The notes: generated by a model not told the origin, from the sequence alone. Shown: positions 10,281-22,486, counted from the first letter of the stretch. The stretch: 64,000 nt of DNA from Poecilobothrus nobilitatus (GCA_947095535.1 OX352772.1:163966615-164030614); one strand, 5' to 3'. A program made the numbers and translations.

Positions 10281-12122
10281 TCATTGAAGGGAAAAATGTT
10301 GGTTTAATTTAGATTTAAATGTTCTTTTTGAAATTAATGAAGAAAAAAGGTGACTGTGCTTATTGAAGATATTGCAACATCTGTTAACTGGTTCATTTCT
10401 TCCGTATTCTGTTCTATGAGTTTGTTCAACTAAGAATCTCGTGTATCTTGTTTTCCTTACCCCATCATTTACGATAAAATTGGTTTTCAAATATTCAATG
10501 TGAATATTGTCATAAAGAACATCGTAGGTGAAGCAAGAAGAAGAAATTTTCCTTCGAGATGACAAGGTTAGCATGTTTAAAGATTTAAGTCTTATATTGT
10601 AACTCGGAAGATTAGCATAGTCGGAAGGATTAAACTGAATTCTTAAAGCAAATAAGAGAAATTGTTTTTAAACTGATTCAATTATATCAGAATTTATTTG
10701 AAAAACTCAATCCCAAATAATGTTACCATATTCTAAAATAGATCGTATTAGGGTAACAGTAGAGAGCTTTTGTCACTGCTATATTGTTAAATTCTTTCTC
10801 TCTTCTTTTTATAAATCACAACATTTTATTTTCTTTAGAGATCATGAAGTCATAATGTAAGTTAAAGCTAAGTTTATCGTCGAGGATAATACCAAGATCA
10901 GTAATACTGTGTACTCGTTCAAGGGTGAGGTTTTGAATTGTATAGTGGTTAAGGATAGAAAATCATTTATGAGTGAAACTAATGGATTTACATTTCTGTA
11001 CATTTAATCCAAATTGTTCAATGAGCACCATTCTTGTAAATTATTGAGTTTTGACTGCAGTAACGTTATATCAGAACTATTTTTAATGACTTGATATATT
11101 TTTAAGTCGTCTGCGAACGTAATGTGCGGAATATCACCTCAGATAAGTCACAAATAAATATATTAAACAAGAGTGGACCTAAACGACTACCTTGCGGTAC
11201 TCCTGAAGTAACATCGATAGTTTTCGATAATATACCTTGGAAATTAACATTTTGTGTTCTTCCAGTAAGATAAGAATGGAGCCATAAAAGAAAAGAACCA
11301 GATATATCAAACGTGGCAAGTTTTTTTAACAATATTATACTATCAATACGATCAAAAGCTTTGCAGAAATCTGTGTAAATTGCATCAATTTGGTACCCTT
11401 TTTCAATTTGATTCAAAATTTCAGATGTGTATATCATAAGGTTCGTAGTAGTAGAACGGCTTTTCTAAGACCATGCTGTTGTTCATTAAGTTTTGTATCG
11501 ATAATTGGCATAATTTTAACGACAAGAATTTTTTCGAACATTTTAAGTATAGTCGATAAAATAGCTATACTACGGTAGTTTTCCACAGATGCTTTATCAC
11601 CGTTTTTATGAATACGAGTCAAAAAGGAGGATTTCCATACATCTGGAAAAATCCCTGTCGATAATGACCAATTAAAAATAGTATGTAGGGGGTGAACAAG
11701 ATATTGAGCACAATTATACAAAAAGGTCGGTGGGATTAAGTCAGGACCAGCGCCTTTTTTGGTGTCAAGGTTCTTTAATGCTTCAAAAATGTAATTGTCA
11801 GAAAGATGCAAGTCGGAAATTAATGAATTAGGACTATTTATTGAATTGAAATTTATATAATCCCTATTAGGGAAGAGTTCTTGTGGCCGATAAACGTTTT
11901 GAAAATTATCAGCAAAGAAATTACAGATATCTCTTGGACAAGAGGAAAAAGTATTGTCAATTGACATAGAATTTGGATAACCAAAGGTTTTACGTTTAGT
12001 GTTAACGAAGTCAAAAAAATTTTTGGGATCTGTAATTAATCTATTACTGATATTAGTAACATAATTGTCATATGCTGAATTTGACTTAAAATATAAGCTT
12101 AATAATATAAGGCTTATTCAGC
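10281..12122 (-). pseudogene. LINE ORF2, reverse transcriptase portion, frame-broken
   Basis: Reverse transcriptase continuing from the endonuclease at 12123-13382. A 177-aa frame (11967-11434) carries KGAGPDLIPPTFL and KNGDKASVENYRSIAIL, RT motifs 0-2. A following 111-aa frame (11437-11102) has YTDFCKAFDRID, with the first catalytic Asp, and SGVPQGSRLGPLLFNIFICDL. The catalytic FADD motif is at about 11101-11125 in another frame (ITFADDLKIYQ). The C-terminal part ends in a 97-aa frame (10574-10281) ending FKSKLNQHFSLQ, typical of jockey/CR1 tails. At least three frame changes, so inactive. Confidence 0.85.
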
Positions 12123-13382
12123 TTAAAATATAAGCTGAATAAGCTTAAAATCTAAGGCAATATCTTTGTAAGTATTCCGCAAGTTAATGTTAGGATTATT
12201 TGTATTTTTTATTGTTTTGAAGAGTTTATTGCGTTGGTTACGCAATGTTCTGAGATCTCTATTTAACCAAGGTTCAGTGGTTTTATGTTTTTTTCGTATT
12301 TTTGGCACAAATGAATTAATTATTTCAAAAATATTTAAATAGAAGAAAGAGATACATGAGTTCATATCCTGTTGTGATAACAGGTCGGGCCAGTTAATAA
12401 CTGACAAAGCATTATTTATACTTTGATGGTCAGCGTTTTGAAAATCATATACAATTGCATTATTGCATAATTTGGAAAAGTTTGGGCTAGTTATTGTAAA
12501 CTCGAAGATGATTGCGTTATGATAAGTGGTGTTAGTAAAAAGATCATGAGCTGGTTTTACCACCACTCTCTCATATGCATTCGAAAATGCAAGATCCAAC
12601 CATTTGCTGTTGTTATTAGGAAAACTGATAATCTGTTGCAAATCGTTATCATAAAAAGCACTAATTAGATCGAAATCTATTTCGTCAAGAAAATTGATTG
12701 GTAGCAACAGATTAACTGATTCGTCAATTACAAAAGAAATTGTAGGGCGATTAAAATCACCAAACACAAAAATATAATCCTCTTCTTTCATTTTAGCGAT
12801 AATACTGTCATATATATCGTAAAAATGCAAATATGAAGAGTTGTCAGAATTAGGAGGAAAGTAAACTATACCAAAGTACAAGTAATTTGTACCTAGGTCT
12901 ATTTTTATAAATTGGTGTTCGAATGAGTGACTCGTTCTAGTAAATAGAGGTATACTAGACAAGTTATTTTTTACTGCAATTAGCACACCGCCTCCTCTTG
13001 AACAGTTATTAGAAAGATAATCACGGTCGCGTCTGTAAACAGACCAATTACTGTCCAGTATTTCTCCGTTTTTAAAAGAATTTTTTAACCATGTTTCAGT
13101 GATAGCTAGTACACTAAAATTACATGATTTTGCATCAATATATAATTGTTTAAGTTTACTTCTCATACCACTGCAGTTGTGGTACAAAATTTTAAGATTA
13201 TTGGTATTAATTTTGTTAATGTGATTAGCTAATGTAATAATGTTTATATTATTGTTAATGGAAGAAATTAGACATTTACTTGGAGTTGGGCTGAAAAAAC
13301 TTGTTATAATTTTCTCGCGACTGATATAAGTCGTTGTAATAATTACTATTGCAATAGCTACGATAAGCACGAAGGTCGTCAT
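12123..13382 (-). CDS. LINE ORF2, apurinic-type endonuclease domain
   Basis: A 419-aa open frame. After a hydrophobic N-terminus (residues about 1-30) comes an exonuclease/endonuclease/phosphatase domain: ILYHNCSGMRSKL, AITETWLK with the catalytic Glu, RGGGVLIAVKN, and FVFGDFNRP with the Asp-Asn pair. The usual SDH near the end reads TYHNAI, keeping the His but not the Ser-Asp. It nicks target DNA for target-primed reverse transcription. The frame closes 12 codons after LRNTYKDIALDFK. The RT continues in another frame, so this is the intact half of a broken ORF2. There is a 7-kb distance to any host gene. Confidence 0.85.
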   Translation of the reverse strand: MTTFVLIVAIAIVIITTTYISREKIITSFFSPTPSKCLISSINNNINIITLANHINKINTNNLKILYHNCSGMRSKLKQLYIDAKSCNFSVLAITETWLKNSFKNGEILDSNWSVYRRDRDYLSNNCSRGGGVLIAVKNNLSSIPLFTRTSHSFEHQFIKIDLGTNYLYFGIVYFPPNSDNSSYLHFYDIYDSIIAKMKEEDYIFVFGDFNRPTISFVIDESVNLLLPINFLDEIDFDLISAFYDNDLQQIISFPNNNSKWLDLAFSNAYERVVVKPAHDLFTNTTYHNAIIFEFTITSPNFSKLCNNAIVYDFQNADHQSINNALSVINWPDLLSQQDMNSCISFFYLNIFEIINSFVPKIRKKHKTTEPWLNRDLRTLRNQRNKLFKTIKNTNNPNINLRNTYKDIALDFKLIQLIF

Positions 13383-13485
13383 CGATCTCTTTCAACGTTA
13401 ATCGTATACTTTAATGGTATCTAATATAGAGATTTAGTAAGTCTTTACAATTAGATGGCAAACCCTCATTATGTATTAGCACTTG

Positions 13486-13660
13486 TTAATTAGTTCTTAC
13501 TTTACCTTCTATGACACTGTTGTTGGAGTCATTATGCAAATATGCACGATATAGTCTTACATAGTTGAGAATTCTCTCATCTCTAAATCTGGAAAGTGCA
13601 TACGTGCTATCCTCGCTTAGTGATTGTTGAGTCATTTTTACAATTGGAGGAATTAACGGA
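13486..13660 (-). pseudogene. LINE ORF1/ORF2 junction fragment
   Basis: The minus-strand frame at 13791-13486 starts within the repeat insert. Its second half (IPPIVKMTQQSLSEDSTYAL to the stop at 13486) lies outside the repeat, so it probably belongs to the LINE between ORF1 and ORF2. No domain recognised. Confidence 0.3.
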
Positions 13661-13729
13661 TTAAGCGATAACATATTTCTATTATTGCTATTATTATTAT
13701 TATTATTATACCCTACACTTAAGGTATAG

Positions 13730-14565
13730 GTTATATTAACTTTGGTATGGTGTTTGTAACCACCAAAAGGAAGCGAGTTAGATATGGACATGTGTATATA
13801 TTCTGAATCAGGATCACCTCCTGAGTCGATTTAGCGATGTCCGTCCGTCCGTCCATACGCACAATAACTCAAAGGCGATTGCAAATGGGCGAAATCAGAT
13901 CATGGGTTCGGGTACCTCCCATACAACTCCCAAAACCGAATACGCATATCTTCGAAATTAATAAAGATAGAAACTTCAAAATTTGTACGAGGGTCTTTTT
14001 CCTGAATCCCTGATATCCCTAAAATTTGAGATGAATTGAAGTGGTTGTTCGGGTACCTCCCACACAACTTCCAAAACCGAACAAGCATATATTCGAAATT
14101 AATAAAGATAGAAACTTCCAATTTGGTACTAGGGTGTTGTTTCCTGAATCCCTAATTTGTCCAAAATTTGAGATGAATTGGAGGGGTTGTTCGGATACCT
14201 ATAGACCACCTACAACTCCCAAAAACCGAACAAGCATATCTTCGAAATTAATAAAGATAGAAACTGCAAATTTGATACGAGGGTGTTGCTTCCTGAATCC
14301 TTGATTTGCCTAAAATTTCAGATAAATTGGAATGGTTGTTCGGGTATCCGCCACACAACTCCCAAGACCAAACAAGCATATCTTCGAAATTAATAAATAT
14401 GAAAACTTGCAATTTGGTATAAAAGTGTTTTAAAATTTGAGATGAATTGGGGTGGTGGTCCGCGTGCCTTAACACACTTCCCAAGACCTAATAATCGTAT
14501 TTTCGAATTTAATAAAGATAGAAACCTGAAATTTTGTACAAAGGTTGTAAAAGCATTTATTTTTT
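13730..14565 (+). repeat. dispersed repeat with five tandem ~140-bp units, inserted in a LINE
   Basis: The left end TACCCTACACTTAAGG is followed by TTTGGTATGGTGTTTGTAAC, then AATCAGGATCACCTCCTGAG and a TCCG tract (13840-13857). About five degenerate units follow, each with GGGTACCTCC, ACAACTCCCAAAACCGA, CATATCTTCGAAATTAATAA and CCTAAAATTTGAGATGAATT. Starts are near 13908, 14050, 14191, 14341 and 14461. A shorter copy in opposite orientation lies at 38088-38550. Open frames through the units are artefacts of the repeat. Class is uncertain, possibly a non-autonomous DNA element. Confidence 0.8.
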
Positions 14566-14673
14566 TAGCTTATATTAGATACCTAACTAAAATAACTTAC
14601 GGATTTTTAATTTAATTAGAATTTTTTAGGTGTAGGCTATAAATAAGTCGGTTGCATAGACTTACTGTTACTT

Positions 14674-14690
14674 TTACTTATTATTATTAT

Positions 14691-14721
<31 letters not shown>

Positions 14722-16330
14722 ATTATTATTAATATTATTATTGTTATTATTAATTGACGAGCTTGTTCTTGGTTTGAACGTTACCCCTTGTACAAAATTC
14801 TCATATCTTTTCCTAACTGGTATTTGTGTATCTGAGATAATTTCAGTATTAGTGTACTGGAATGAACTGTTTTTTTTTTTTTTAGATTTGAAAGAAGTTG
14901 CACATGGATTGAGAAGAAATGATTTAGTACGAGTCGATAGATTGGTGTTATTGGAGTGATTCATTAATTTTTTATTATCTTTTATGTCTGAATTGTTGTG
15001 TAGTGCAGAGTCAGTGTTATTATTTTTAGAATTATTATTAATATCTTTAAAAATCTGACCTATAATATCTTTTTTCCAAAACTTGTAAACTAGTATATCC
15101 ATGACTTTGGATTTTGGTACAGTAGCTTTAAAGGATTTGTATTTTGGTTTGTATTTTAAATTCTTAGGAATAATATCAACTATGTTAACATTATTACAAT
15201 TAAATTTATGTTTTAATTTATTATTGAGACCACTTAATGTTGAAGAAGCTGGAAGTTTGGAGAAGTATAGAGCAACGTTCACAGCATGTTTGATTTTTGT
15301 CGCCCTGGACAAAGTGGACAATTGATCAGAAGTCACCTCATTTGTTGAGTCATTTTGTAATGAGTTGTCATTCACAGCATATGATGATGAAAATGATGAA
15401 GTAGGCCTGTGATTGAAGGTCCCCGCATTAGCTAATTCTTTTTGTAATGAAATGTCATTAACAGTAATTACGTAGCTCGGCAAAGAATTGGCGCAGCAGC
15501 AGCACTCACAGCATGTGAGTCAGGTGAAGTTATCAAAGGATCAACTAACGGATCTATTGAGCTAACTACCGGTTTCGTTGACCAAGAACTGGTATTTGCT
15601 TTTATAAAAGAATTGTAACTTATTGCCTGTTCAGTTTGAGACCAAGCTTCTTTAGAGTTTTCGTTGATATGAGTTTGATTGTACTTATATGTAGCGAACG
15701 ATGTGTCGAGACTTACATCTGCTTTGATACACAGGTTTCTTACGTCTTTCTTTAATGTACGTATTTCATCATTCAGCTTTTCAATATTATTTGGTGCGCT
15801 GGTACCCATAGAATTACGTAATTCCTGCAGTTTACTATTGAACGATCCCTTCAACTCCTTTGAACAGTTCTCAATGTATTCATGAGTACTGTCAAGAAGT
15901 TTTGAAAATATCTCATTTTTTATAACAGTAAAGTTCTGCAGCATCTGTTCTTTCTGCCCTTCTATTGATCTGCTAAACGACAAATTAAGTAACTCATATT
16001 CCTTGGCCATTTCGTTAAAAGATGCTGAATTGGTTTTGACAAGTTCATGGCATTTCCCTGCTAGTCCTGAGTATTCATCTTTATAGTTTTTTTGAGATGT
16101 TTTAACCTCATCAAACAGTAAATTAATACTTGAATGGTAGTTCAAGCAAGTTTCTCATACCAAGTATTGGGCCAAGAAAGAAGAATGCCATCCTCTAGGA
16201 GCACTTAAGCAGATCCCATGAAAGCGCTTTTTGCAAAAACTGTTGCAAGTTACGAGTTCAGTTTTAGCATCAAAAACAGTACAAATTGGGCTATCGCATT
16301 TATTAATATTAGCATGGTTATTTAACTAGA
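14674..16330 (-). pseudogene. LINE ORF1 with PHD-like finger and coiled coil
   Basis: RNA-binding ORF1 protein of a PHD-bearing jockey/CR1 LINE. At 16320-16160 the minus strand encodes a Cys4-His-Cys finger (CDSPIC, VTCNSFCKKRFHGIC) that stops shortly after. A 225-aa frame (16145-15468) is a predicted coiled coil (SRSIEGQKEQMLQNF, NNIEKLNDEIRTLKKDVRNL). An overlapping 269-aa frame (15483-14674) contains an ORF1 C-terminal domain with VNVALYFSKLP and YKPKYKSFKATVPKSKVMD, followed by Asn repeats from an ATT microsatellite at 14680-14755. Frame changes near 16150 and 15475 show it is inactive. Confidence 0.78.
14680..14755. repeat. ATT/TTA microsatellite
   Basis: Nearly pure TTA/ATT trinucleotides with a few substitutions at the 3' end of the LINE ORF1 frame, giving poly-Asn in translation. 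Confidence 0.95.
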
Positions 16331-16340
16331 AGTTTAATTA

Positions 16341-16619
16341 GTATGAAAAAAAAAAGAAAATTTCTTTTTATAATAATTTTTTATGAAAGTAGTTTAAAGT
16401 TAAAATAAAGTTTAACACAGTTTTTTTTTTATTTAATAGTTTTTTATTATAAATGTTCATATAAGTAAGCACTTTTTATAAAAGTATATCAAAGTTAAAG
16501 TAAAATAAAAGTTGACACAGTTATATGAATTTAAATTTTTTTTAAATTATTAATAAAAGAATTTTAGCCAAATTATGAAAGTAATTAAAAAAAAAAAAAC
16601 ACGTCCACTCAGTTTAACG
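16341..16619. other. AT-rich junction between LINE and I-clade ORF1
   Basis: Contains two loosely similar A/T-rich segments with AAGTTAAARTAAA and ACAGTT motifs (about 16398-16425 and 16490-16525). No coding signal. It probably holds the minus-strand LINE's 5' end. Confidence 0.4.
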
Positions 16620-16962
16620 TAAAGAATGGGAATAAAAATTAAGGGCCCAAAACATTTTTGTTATCGAAAAATAATTACACGGTATTTCAGAAAATTTTAA
16701 AGCACAATACATACGAGAAGGACTATTATTAGGACTATTAGAAGTGAAAAATAAAGAAATTGCAGAGCGCTACATTAAAAATTGCAATATCCTTTGCAAA
16801 ATTGCCGTCAAAGCACAATATAACACTAGTCTAAACTGCTCTCAAGGCACTATTTTTTTCCGGGAGCTGAATGAAATGTCAGACGATGATCTCTAACAAA
16901 GTCTTAAATCTAAAAACCTATCAATTATTAATTTGTTCAGATTCAATAAAAGGCAATCCGGC
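16620..16962 (+). pseudogene. I-clade LINE ORF1 (gag-like) core
   Basis: The frame encoding PKHF..., then REGLLLGLLEVKNKEIAERY, then SQGTIFFRELNEMSDDDL, a TAA stop, and QSLKSKN and FRFNKRQSGD, corresponds to the central gag-like domain of I-type ORF1 proteins, which bind element RNA. It is cut by the poly-T end of another LINE at 16968 and resumes with zinc knuckles at 21373. At least one stop (near 16896) and a frame change near 16650. Confidence 0.6.
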
Positions 16963-17177
16963 GATTATTTTTTTTTTTTTTTAATAGTTTTTATTTAATT
17001 TCAGATAAATTACAATATAAATTATGTATATATAAGAAATTAAAATTAAATCACATTGCTAAATATATTACAATATATAAAAGTTACTATTGAAATTTAA
17101 AAATGAAATAAGTTAAGTATAATAATTTAAAAAAAAAAAACAACAAAAATAATAATTATTTATTAATTCTAAGTTGT

Positions 17178-19660
17178 TCAAAGTTCCTTTAAAAATTTTT
17201 TAAGTTTATTTTTAAAAATGTCTATATTTTGGCTACTTTTAATTTCATTTGGCAGAGAATTGTATAATTTTATTGCACTGCATTTTAGACTTTTAAGTTT
17301 TATGGTTGTGTTTGATTTTGGTACTACGATTTCTCCTCTTTCTGGTTTGGTAACTATGTATCTCATCCTGTCTCATTATTTTCAAATTTGATTTTAATTT
17401 ATTGTTTTCAATTTTATAAATGTATTTGCACTTCTCAAAGTAAATTGATTTATATAAATTTGATTAGTTTTTTCATTGAGTTCAGAAGTTTTAGTCTTGT
17501 AGCTAAGTTTGAAGAGCGACTTCAGTGTTTTGTTCATAACTATTCCAATTTGTTTGATATGAAATTTTGAGCAGTGAGTCCAGCTACAAATATTATGTCT
17601 AATTTTGGATAATATATGACCATTATAAAGACAAGTTTTGCTGCTTTTTCCGGCAAACCACCAGCCCTATTTATTGCAATAGAAATTGGAACAATAAATT
17701 TTTTTCTATGGTTTATGTGATCGTCCCATTTAAGTTTTTCATTGATGATGATACCCAGATACTTTGTATTACTGACTCTTTGTACTATGCTGTTTTTTAC
17801 TTTGATATCAATTTCATGGTAGCTTTTTTTTGGAGTTTTAAATACTATATAATTTGTCTTCTTAGCATTCAGGCATAGTTCTTTCTCATCCAACCAGTCA
17901 GAAAAAATCCTCATATTATTATTTATTATGTTTTCAAGCTCACTTAAGATTCTTGCTTTGGCTATAAGATTTGTGGCCTCCGCATAAATATTATATTGTG
18001 AGGTCAATTTACTTTTTGGAAAATCCATTATGTATAAAAGATATAATAAAAGCCCAAGTAGTGATCCTTGTGGAACCTCTCGCTGTAATATTCGCTCTTC
18101 ACTAATTGTATTATTAATTTTAACACAATGTGTTCTATTAATTAAGTAATCTTTTATTAAAGAGTTACACAAACCTCTTATTCCTAAGTTATTCAAAATG
18201 TGGAGGAGCTTTGCGTGACTAATAACATCAAATGCTTTAGTTAAGTCTACAAATATAGCACCTACATAAATTCCTTCATCTATTGCATCGCATATTTGTT
18301 CTAATGTTGCCGAAATTGCTGATTCAGTACTACTACTTTCTAAAATCCATATTGATTGGGATCAAATCCGATCGAATCTTTTATAAACTCTCTGATTCTT
18401 CTTTTTATAGCTTTTTCATATATTTTCGAAATTGAGTTCAAAATAGAAATTGGTCTATAATTGGTACATAAAGATTTTGAGCCATTTTTATGGATAGGAA
18501 TAATAACCACATTTTTTGAGCATGTAAGAATTTTTCCCATTTTCTTGGATTATATTACAAATATTTTCATTTATAGTATCTTCACTATTTTTAATTGTAT
18601 TGTGGATGATTTTCCATAATTTTCTCGAATCGTTTCCAGCCTTTTCAATACTGCTATTAATGTGATTTTGCTTGGCTTCTTTTATTATTTTAGTCATTTC
18701 CTTTTTACATTTCACCTACCAGTCTTTTTTTGCATTGTAATTTGGGTTTTTTTTTATGTGCATCATATAAAGAGCGCCTTTTTTTCATCTTTTTGAGTAT
18801 ATTAGACGTTATCCAATTATTGTTTCTAGTTCTTAATAAAATTTTCTTCATACTGGCCTCTTTCGCATACTGGAGCATTTTAATCAATGTATCAATATCT
18901 GTTAAGTTATTATTTTGTTCTTGGATTTGTACCAAGTTATAAAATTTTTGATAATCGGTTATATTCTTTTAATTTGTGTTTTCATTGCTTTCTTTTTAAT
19001 ATCGATAGTTTTTATGTTAGTTATTGATACTTTATGATGAGAAAGGCTGTTTTCTTTAATTTTATAATTTATTAAGTTTGACAAAATATGATCTATTAGG
19101 CTTTTTGAATTAGCGGAATCTCTTGTGCTGTGAATTTTGTTTACAATTTTATACCCAGATGTTGATAACATGTCTGTATACGCAATTAATGAATTGGATC
19201 TGTTAAAAAGATTGATATTAGTATCAGCAAACAAGATGCAGTTTGATTGTTTTTCCAATTTTTTTTCCATATGTTCTATAAATTGCGTACTGTTCTCATT
19301 TGGGGCTTTATAAAACGTACCTATTTTAATTTTTGGCCGAGTGTCTTGAATTTCAAGAATTGTAAAATTGTATTTTTCTTCCTTAACTATTTCATTAAAA
19401 TTAATATTATTTTTTATAAAAATTACTGTTCCACCTCCTCTATTTTTATTCCTACAGTTATATACTGCTTTAAATTTGGGTAAGTTAAAGATTCCAATCT
19501 CACTATCATATAATCATACTTCTGTAACTATTACTATATCAACTGGTTCACATTCATTTATAAGTATCTCAAGTTCGAACAATTTATTTCTTATGCTGCA
19601 GATGTTCAAATACAGAATGTTGAGTTGACCTATATTGTTTTCATTTCGGTCTATCATTAT
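17178..19660 (-). pseudogene. LINE ORF2 (endonuclease plus RT) with lost catalytic Asp pair
   Basis: The endonuclease region is read from about 19660: GGGTVIFIKNN, then a 103-aa frame 19270-18959 with ILFADTNINLFN and LIDHILSNL. A linker follows (18935-18488), then RT frames 18540-18340 (IPIHKNGSKSLCTNYRPISI) and 18196-17540 (QREVPQGSLLGLLLYLLYIMDF, SNTKYLGIIINEKLKWDDHI), and a C-terminal tail 17366-17178 ending LKKFLKEL. At the catalytic box (about 17985) the codons read YAEATNLI in place of the YADD core, so the metal-binding Asp pair is gone. The segment between 18340 and 18196 is in a third frame. Inactive. Confidence 0.85.
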
Positions 19661-19759
19661 GGAATACCATCAATTTTCAATTTTGTATTATTACTATTAG
19701 ATTTTTTTGACCATATAACTTAGAAGCATATTTAAGTAAACTATAGGTTATTTTCTTCT

Positions 19760-20080
19760 TTATACATTTTTGCATTTATCATTATTATTTTTATTGCTTA
19801 CTGCATTTGTATTATTATTATTACCATGATTACCATAATTGTTATTATTATTTTTATTGCTATTATTATTCTTATTGTTATTATTATTCATATTATTATT
19901 ACTATTAACTTTATTATCATTGTTATTATTATTATTGTTATTATTAATATCGGAATTGCTATTAATTTGAATTATATTGCTGCTATAACTATAATTATCA
20001 TTTATACTATCATTATAATTAGCATTATTTCGGATTATTACAATAGTTTTATTATGATCTTTTCCAATTATCTGTGATTG
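19760..20080. repeat. degenerate ATT-type microsatellite
   Basis: Imperfect ATT/TTA repeats at the ORF1/ORF2 junction of the LINE. The Ile-rich open frame across it (19826-20077) is a repeat artefact. Confidence 0.85.
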
Positions 20081-20089
20081 CTAGTACCC

Positions 20090-21130
20090 CATTTTTTATT
20101 TTTTTAAAGTTATTTTATGCTGAAAAGCCGGACAGGTTTTACTTAATGTTTTATGATTAACATCCACATTGATTTTTAATTTTTCATTGTATTTCAAACA
20201 ATTTATGCACTTATTAATATCTTCTTGCTTGCATTCACTAGTTTTATGTTCCTGATGGCACTTTAAGCATGTTTCCGCATTCCTGAATTCAGCTGATTTG
20301 TGGTTAAAGCCTTTACACTTTATATTATTTTTATCTCATAATTTTCATTCAATTTTATTTTTAATTCATTTTTAATTTTTCCCGATCTTCCTTTGTATCA
20401 GTTTCTATTAAAATTATACCATTTTTTCTATTAACAACATTTTTAATTTTAAAATTTTGGGGATCCACCTTTATCACACTTTGTTTTTTCATTTATTTAC
20501 TTACTTTTCGGTTTTACACTTAACGGAAAAGGAATTATTTTCATTATCATATGAGAACAGCTTTTTGTATTTTTCACAATATCGTCATTTGCCGATGACG
20601 GATAACGTATGACCTGAACTTATTGTTTTTCAATCGCAGTATTAGTAAATTTGTTGTCATCACTTTTTTTCAATACATTCATAAATTGTTCATTCACCTT
20701 CTCGATTTGATTTTTAAAGACTTCTGTAAATTTTGCCATTTTATCTAATTCTTTTTGTTGATTAACTTTAATTTCCTCCAACCGTTTCATATAATTAGTT
20801 TCTATTGCCTTTAGTAGTTCAATAACCTCTTTCTCGTTATTTTTGATAGCTCTATCAAATTCTTCTTTGTACTCCTTCAGCTGCTCTTTCCATTACTTCT
20901 TCCCACCGCCCTTTCCATATTTTGAAGGACCAAGTCTACATTTTGAATATATCGAACACAGTTGTCACATATAAATTTAATATTTTGATTAGCACATATC
21001 ATGCTAATTGTAGATTGATCCAAACCTGAACATCTAAAAGCTTCGTGGTATATTTTCTTACACACTCCTGCTCATTCTATTCCTGTTTCTCCCTTTATTT
21101 TCATTTTGCACTTTTCGCACGAAGCCATTA
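20090..21130 (-). pseudogene. LINE ORF1 with PHD-like finger, decayed
   Basis: Starting at ATG 21127 the minus strand encodes MASCEKCKMKIKG, a stop near 21075, and a frame to 20877 with VCKKIYHEAFRCSGL and FICDNCVRYI. Together these give the Cys/His spacing of a PHD-like finger. A Lys/Glu-rich coiled-coil-like region follows (20640-20870). Further down, C-H-C knuckle-like residues appear at about 20190-20330. Same ORF1 architecture as the LINEs at 9958-16340 and 35917-40480. Confidence 0.65.
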
Positions 21131-21372
21131 TTTGTAATTATTAATAAAATAAAAAATAAAACTGCTGAATATTATTTTCTTTGTTTTTACCTTTTATTTT
21201 CAATTTTACCGTATTTGTAGGTAAAAATTTTTTAATCGATAAAAAAACACACGTCTGAACTTAATAAAAGTTACTAATTGACTGGATGAAAAAGCAGATA
21301 GGGATAAAAAAACAGATGAATACTCTGATTCCATGTTGATCATACTCTAGAGCCACCGATGTAAATTAAAAT

Positions 21373-22486
21373 TGGTTTTTTAAAAGTAGAAGTGAGGATA
21401 TTTTACCCACTTCCAATGCGCTGCAGAAGATGTCAAAAACTTAACCATAGAAAAAAATTTTGCAGGAGCTTACCAAGATGTAATAGATGCTCTAAGGAAA
21501 TTAATGCAGAAATGGTGGCCGAACATTTACAAATTTGTCTTTCTCAACAATGCATCAATTGTTCTGTAGAGAAGCTTCGGAACGACCATCCCCCCACGAC
21601 ATAAATTGCCCAACATATATAAGGGAAAAAATAATTAAAAATAAAAACAGATGACAAAATCAGTCGTCGAGACTCAATAAAGATAAACACAAGAGAAAGA
21701 CTAAATAATTACATCCCGGAGCCTACCTGGCAACTTATCTCATATGCCGATACAACGAATAATGAAAAGGCAGGAGAACAAACACCAAGACTAATAGCTA
21801 AACTAAACATTGCCACACCCAACATCATCCAAAAAATAGTAAAACAGGCACAAAACTCTCAAGGAAACACATATAACCTCAATCAAAAAAGAATTATAAC
21901 AAACACGAATAACAATAACTTAATAACTCAGGAAAACCAACAATATACAATAAATACACAAGAAAGTAACGAAGTAGATGAAGTCATAATCAAAAACCAA
22001 AGAACAAAACAATCAAAATCAAATAAAACAAACCAACCAAAATCAAACGGCAAAGTTGTATATCTATATATGTATAGACAAAACGACCGAGGATGACTCA
22101 TAGATCTTGCAGTACCATCTGAGATTACTCCCCAAAATGCTAGTATAAATACAATTACAACAAAACCAGTACTAGATTTCCCATCAGTAAGACAAGGAAA
22201 AAAACAAACGATAAACCTCGAATTAATGGAATTTGATATAGCAACAAATGATAATGTAGAACCAATAGCTGTAAATACAGAATCTGAAACAAAGAACTAC
22301 TGAATAACAACACAAAACATAGAAAACAACCCTTCCCATTTCAATAACAGAAAAAAGTCACTACGGCAACAAAAGCAACAAAAAGGCATAGCACTGGAAA
22401 AGACTCAAGCTAAGCTAGCTGAAGCCATACTTGAGATACAGGAATGGAAAAGAAAATCTGCAGGGGACGATATAGATGAAGCATAA
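21373..22486 (+). pseudogene. I-clade LINE ORF1 C-terminus with CCHC-type zinc knuckles
   Basis: The frame runs IKIGFLKVEVRIFYPLP and then CRRCQKLNHRKKFC and CNRCSKEI, a zinc-knuckle array for nucleic-acid binding, with further Cys pairs at CLSQQCINC. After frame changes near 21600 it continues as an Asn/Gln/Lys-rich tail. The tail includes PEPTWQLISYAD and a Glu/Lys-rich helical end at QAKLAEAILEIQEWKRKSAG, closing at TAA 22484. The ORF2 start follows 85 bp later. In-frame stops at about 21361, 22096 and 22301. Confidence 0.75.

Larger units (their letters stand above)
9958..16340 (-). mobile_element. jockey/CR1-like LINE with PHD-type ORF1
   Basis: On the minus strand in order: PHD-like finger, coiled-coil ORF1, ORF1 C-terminal domain, ORF2 endonuclease, RT, C-terminal tail, about 300 bp of 3' UTR, and a poly-T tract at 9960-9977 representing the poly(A) tail. 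A repeat-rich insert (13730-14565) sits between ORF1 and ORF2. The element interrupts the I-clade LINE. The 5' end is uncertain, and AT-rich DNA continues to about 16600. Confidence 0.8.
16968..21250 (-). mobile_element. second PHD-type LINE (minus strand) inside the I-clade ORF1
   Basis: A poly-T tract (16968-16982) marks the 3' end of a minus-strand LINE. Its ORF2 lies at 17178-19660 and its PHD-type ORF1 at 20090-21130. It splits the I-clade ORF1 between RFNKRQSGD and the zinc knuckles. No target duplication could be matched by eye, so the 5' boundary (about 21250) is approximate. Confidence 0.75.

Noticed and set aside
13900..14484. Small proteins with NFEVSIFINFED-type repeats
   Set aside because: Frames through the tandem repeat units; they occur on both strands and differ between copies only by decay.
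13730..14565. CRISPR-like array
   Set aside because: Units of about 140 bp are degenerate throughout with no short identical repeats and unique spacers, and the genome is eukaryotic.
19826..20077. Ile-rich 83-aa protein
   Set aside because: Translation of a degenerate ATT microsatellite between LINE ORFs.
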